From positions 400-9,884 of the forward strand of contig DHOD01000086.1 of NCBI GenBank assembly GCA_002407725.1: DNA of 9,485 bases. The letters run 5' to 3'. The notes below the pieces were generated by a model. It was not told the origin of the DNA. It searched no databases and was given only the letters and a program-made list of their open reading frames with translations. Position 1 is the stretch's first letter. Each line of letters starts with the position of its first letter. This DNA comes from Christensenella sp. UBA5399 (GTDB lineage Bacteria; Bacillota; Clostridia; Christensenellales; Christensenellaceae). Made by a program: the position numbers and the translations under genes. This document shows, piece after piece, positions 6,584-9,485 of the stretch.

Positions 6584-7759
6584 ATGAACGTGCTATTAGG
6601 CGTGACAGGTGGCATTGCCGCCTACAAAAGCGCCGACCTGGCGAGCAGGCTGGTAAAAAACGGGCACGGTGTGGATGTGGTGATGACACAAGCCGCTACC
6701 GAGTTTGTTGCGCCGCTCACGTTTGAGACGCTGACGGGACGCCAGGTTTATGTCGAACTGTTTGCGGAAAAGGCCCGGTGGGAAGTAGAGCATATTGCGC
6801 TTGCACAGAAGGCGGATATTGCCGTGATTGCGCCGGCGACGGCCAACACGATTGCGAAGCTGGCCTGCGGGATTGCAGACAACATGCTGACCACGGTTTT
6901 TTTGGCGCTCACATGCCCGGTTGTGGTTGCCCCTGCGATGAACACAGAGATGTTGCATAACATGGCGACACGTGTCAATATGCAGATATTGACGGACAGG
7001 GGGATCCATGTGTTGGATACGGGAACCGGCAAACTGGCCTGCGGCGATACGGGCGCGGGGCGGATGCTTGAGCCTGTTGAAATTACGGAATATATCAATA
7101 CGCTGGAGCAAAAAAGCGAAATGCTTGCAGGCAGGAAGGTGTTGGTCACCGCTGGGCCGACCAGGGAAGCAATTGACCCTGTGCGCTACCTGACAAACAG
7201 GTCTTCGGGCCGGATGGGGTATGCGCTGGCGCGTGCCGCGCGGGATATGGGCGCGGATGTGACGCTGGTATCGGGGCCGGTGGAGATTATGCCGCCAACT
7301 GGCGTGGAAGTTGTCCGGGTGGAGAGCGCAGAGCAGATGCACGGTGCGGTGATGAAGCACAGGGCAGGACAGGATATCATCGTTGCCTGCGCTGCCGTGG
7401 CCGATTATGCGCCGGTGCGCTATGCCGACCATAAGCTGAAAAAGCAGGAAGAACTGGTCATAGAGCTTGCTAAGACAAAGGATATATTGGCGGAGCTGGG
7501 GGAAAGCAAAAGTGCATACCTGGTGGGTTTTGCGGCGGAGACACAGAACATAGAGCAGTATGCGCAGGGCAAGCTGGAGGCCAAAAACCTTGATATGATT
7601 GTCGCGAACGATGTTTCGGCCGCTGACGTGGGGTTTGAAAGTGAATTTAACGCGGTTACGGTCATCAAACGCGACGGCAGCAAAAAAAGTGTCGGGCGGA
7701 GCAGAAAAAGCGATATCGCATCTTTTATTATGCAGGAGGTTGCGGACGGCCTGAAATGA
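6584..7759 (+). CDS. coaBC: Bifunctional phosphopantothenoylcysteine decarboxylase / phosphopantothenate-cysteine ligase
   Basis: This 391-residue fusion carries out two steps of coenzyme A synthesis: CoaB joins cysteine to 4'-phosphopantothenate, and CoaC decarboxylates the product with FMN. The CoaC flavoprotein domain (about 1-175) has GVTGGIAAYKSADLASRL (6-23), the catalytic-type histidine H70 (EVEHIAL), APATANTIAKLACGIADN (83-100) and the substrate-clamp LACGDTGAGRM (151-161) with C153. The PxMNxxMW motif is present as PAMNTEML (117-124), with Leu in place of Trp. The CoaB domain (about 183-391) has LVTAGPTREAIDPVRYLTNR, SSGRMGYALA, the AAVADYAP segment with HKLKKQEEL, KTKDIL, GFAAET and LDMIVANDVS. 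The ATG touches the rpoZ stop; only a weak GGGA (6572-6575) precedes it, so translation is probably coupled to rpoZ. Confidence 0.97.
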   Translation: MNVLLGVTGGIAAYKSADLASRLVKNGHGVDVVMTQAATEFVAPLTFETLTGRQVYVELFAEKARWEVEHIALAQKADIAVIAPATANTIAKLACGIADNMLTTVFLALTCPVVVAPAMNTEMLHNMATRVNMQILTDRGIHVLDTGTGKLACGDTGAGRMLEPVEITEYINTLEQKSEMLAGRKVLVTAGPTREAIDPVRYLTNRSSGRMGYALARAARDMGADVTLVSGPVEIMPPTGVEVVRVESAEQMHGAVMKHRAGQDIIVACAAVADYAPVRYADHKLKKQEELVIELAKTKDILAELGESKSAYLVGFAAETQNIEQYAQGKLEAKNLDMIVANDVSAADVGFESEFNAVTVIKRDGSKKSVGRSRKSDIASFIMQEVADGLK

Positions 7760-7818
7760 ATCGCATCATCATAAAAAAGATTACAATATGGAAAGGTCCC
7801 GCCACATTTGTACAGTTT

Positions 7819-7824
7819 GGAGGG
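7819..7824 (+). promoter_or_regulatory. Ribosome binding site selecting the TTG start of priA
   Basis: GGAGGG lies 5 bases before the TTG at 7830. An in-frame ATG at 7788 has only an A-rich stretch before it, and its 14 extra residues do not resemble the PriA N-terminus. Confidence 0.65.
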
Positions 7825-7829
7825 ATTTT

Positions 7830-9485
7830 TTGTACGCAAGGATTATTGTAGACATCTCCCATACAAATGTGGACAGGGTTTTTGACTACCGCATTCCCGC
7901 AGGGCTGGAAATCCAGGTGGGGATGCGTGTTGCCGTACCTTTTGGCGCCAAGACGGTGGAAGGCTTTGTGACAGGGCTGGCGGAAGAGACGGATTTTGAC
8001 GATACAAAAATAAAAGACCTGGTCAGGCCGCTGGAAGATTTCCCCGCGCTTACAGGCGGGCAGATGGCGCTGGCCGAATATATGAAGGAACGCTACAACA
8101 TCACGCTGGCCCACGCGCTGCGGTTTATGATTCCCGCGCAACTGCGCGGAGGGCGCGTCAACGTAAAGACGCAAAACCATTGCAGGCTGGCGCTGGAAGG
8201 CGAGGAGCTGCAAAAAGCAAAGCTGGCCCTGTATACCAAGGATGGAAAGCCCAAAAGCCCACGGCAGATAGAAGTGATTGAAAGGCTGGAGGGAACGGAC
8301 GAAGGACTGCCTGCGGCGATGTTTGCCGCGTCGGCGGTACGGGCGCTGGAGAAGAAAGGGATCATCACGGTTGCCGGGGAAGAAGTGGAGCGGCTGCCGT
8401 TTGACAAGCGGATTGACCTGATTGAAGATTACCCGTTGACGGACGGGCAGCAGAATGTGCTGAATGAGATATTTGCGGCAAAGGAAAACAAACGGTTCCT
8501 GCTGCACGGCGTGACGGGTAGCGGCAAAACGGAAATATATGTCCGGGTGATCAGAGACTGCCTGGACGCGGGAAAAACTGCGATTATGCTGGTGCCGGAG
8601 ATATCGCTGACACCGCAGACGTACGTGTTTTTGCGGCAGCGGTTTGATGAGGACATAGCAGTGTTCCATTCGGGCCTTTCGGCGGGGGAACGCTTTGACG
8701 AATGGATGAAGGTGCGCCGCGGGGATGCGCGGATTGTGCTGGGCGCGCGCAGCGCTGTTTTTGCGCCGCTGGAGAACATTGGGGCGATCATCATTGACGA
8801 ACACCATGAGACAAGCTATAAGGCGGACAATTACCCCAAATATTCGGCGCAGGAAATTGCGAAGCAGAGGTGCGGGACGGAGGATGCGATATTGATCCTG
8901 GGGAGCGCCACGCCCGATATAGAGACATATTATGCGGCGGAGCAGGGCGAATATGCCATACTGGAGATGCCCGAGCGGCTTTTTGGGCTGCAATTGCCGC
9001 AGGTGCAGGTGGTGGACATGCGGGAAGAACTGAAAAACGGCAATCGCAGCATCATCAGCGGGCAGCTTTACGACCTGCTGAAGGAGACGTTTGAAGCGGG
9101 GAAACAGGCAATGCTGTTTTTGAACCGGCGGGGATATTCCACATTTGTGATGTGCAGGTCGTGCGGGTACACGGTCCAGTGCGAGGCGTGCGATGTAACA
9201 ATGACATACCATAAGACAAGCGACATGTTGAAATGCCACCATTGCGGCCGGAGCAAGCAGGTCAGGAAGATTTGCCCCCAATGCGGGAAGCCCCACCTCA
9301 AGTACTTTGGGATGGGCACCCAGCAGGCGGAGGAACAGATTGCATCGCTGTTTCCCGGTGTGCGGGTGATCCGGATGGATATGGACAACATGAGCAAAAA
9401 AAGCGCGCATTTGGAGGCGTTTGAGCGCTTCTCGGCAGGGGAAGCGGATGTGTTGATTGGGACGCAAATGATCACAAAAGGGTTT
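7830..9485 (+). CDS. priA: Primosomal replication-restart helicase PriA (3' partial)
   Basis: The 552 visible residues are most of PriA, the 3'-to-5' helicase that recognises stalled forks and loads the replicative helicase. The N-terminal 3'-DNA-binding domain (about 1-105) starts YARIIVDIS...DRVFDYRIP and includes GMRVAVPFG. A winged-helix-type segment (about 110-190) follows. The helicase core has Walker A GVTGSGKT (227-234), LVPEISLTPQT, HSGLSAGER, and Walker B DEHHETSYK (from D323), where most PriA proteins have DEEH. SATPDIETYY follows. The zinc-binding insert has eight cysteines in four CxxC pairs: 442/445, 451/454, 469/472 and 482/485. The frame is intact up to GTQMITKGF, motif V, where the window ends. 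The TTG start is chosen from GGAGGG and family alignment. The 70-base gap after coaBC shows no clear terminator. Confidence 0.96.
   Translation, partial: MYARIIVDISHTNVDRVFDYRIPAGLEIQVGMRVAVPFGAKTVEGFVTGLAEETDFDDTKIKDLVRPLEDFPALTGGQMALAEYMKERYNITLAHALRFMIPAQLRGGRVNVKTQNHCRLALEGEELQKAKLALYTKDGKPKSPRQIEVIERLEGTDEGLPAAMFAASAVRALEKKGIITVAGEEVERLPFDKRIDLIEDYPLTDGQQNVLNEIFAAKENKRFLLHGVTGSGKTEIYVRVIRDCLDAGKTAIMLVPEISLTPQTYVFLRQRFDEDIAVFHSGLSAGERFDEWMKVRRGDARIVLGARSAVFAPLENIGAIIIDEHHETSYKADNYPKYSAQEIAKQRCGTEDAILILGSATPDIETYYAAEQGEYAILEMPERLFGLQLPQVQVVDMREELKNGNRSIISGQLYDLLKETFEAGKQAMLFLNRRGYSTFVMCRSCGYTVQCEACDVTMTYHKTSDMLKCHHCGRSKQVRKICPQCGKPHLKYFGMGTQQAEEQIASLFPGVRVIRMDMDNMSKKSAHLEAFERFSAGEADVLIGTQMITKGF

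Noticed and set aside
7760..7829. Possible promoter or terminator between coaBC and priA
   Set aside because: TACAAT (7782-7787) resembles a -10, but no -35 lies at the right distance. TCCC and GGGA near a T-run give only a 4-bp stem over a long loop, too weak for a terminator.
7728..9467. 579-residue open frame on the minus strand, opposite priA
   Set aside because: It lies antisense to a clear PriA gene, has no recognisable domain, and is rich in His, Arg and Pro as expected from the reverse reading of GC-rich codons. The same holds for the long minus-strand frames at 2287-3537, 3399-4622, 414-1328 and 6596-7432.

Overview
The window is a compact run of housekeeping genes, all on the + strand. 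Gene content, gene order, strong GGAGG-type ribosome binding sites and frequent TTG/GTG starts suggest a Firmicute (Bacillota), most likely a Clostridia-type lineage of moderate GC. The lineage below that is inference. There is no mobile element, CRISPR array, rRNA or tRNA, and no stretch over 300 bases without a gene.

Layout: (1) 1-181 is the 3' end of ligA (NAD-dependent DNA ligase, BRCT domain). (2) A 142-base gap holds a good sigma-A-type promoter with an extended -10. (3) gatC, gatA and gatB encode the three subunits of the tRNA-dependent amidotransferase that makes Gln-tRNA(Gln) and/or Asn-tRNA(Asn) from mischarged tRNA. (4) An AIR-synthase/HypE-like gene overlaps gatB by ATGA. It lacks the C-terminal cysteine of true HypE, and its role is unknown. 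(5) yicC (yloC), a YicC-family endoribonuclease gene, follows 19 bases later from a TTG start. (6) A 127-base gap carries three perfect hairpins in tandem. (7) remA (ylzA), gmk, rpoZ, coaBC and priA follow closely, with priA cut by the window end. The order yicC-remA-gmk-rpoZ-coaBC-priA matches the known Bacillus subtilis yloC-ylzA-gmk-yloH-yloI-priA cluster.

The two blocks are probably two transcription units: promoter-gatCAB-AIRS-yicC, ending at or attenuated by the hairpins, and remA-gmk-rpoZ-coaBC-priA. They link translation fidelity (GatCAB), RNA turnover (YicC), transcription (omega), GTP supply (Gmk), coenzyme A synthesis (CoaBC), a DNA-binding regulator (RemA) and replication restart (PriA).

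Most of the window is ordinary conserved core. The parts most worth a second look are the HypE-like gene in the gat operon and the triple hairpin before remA. I found no convincing new multi-gene system.
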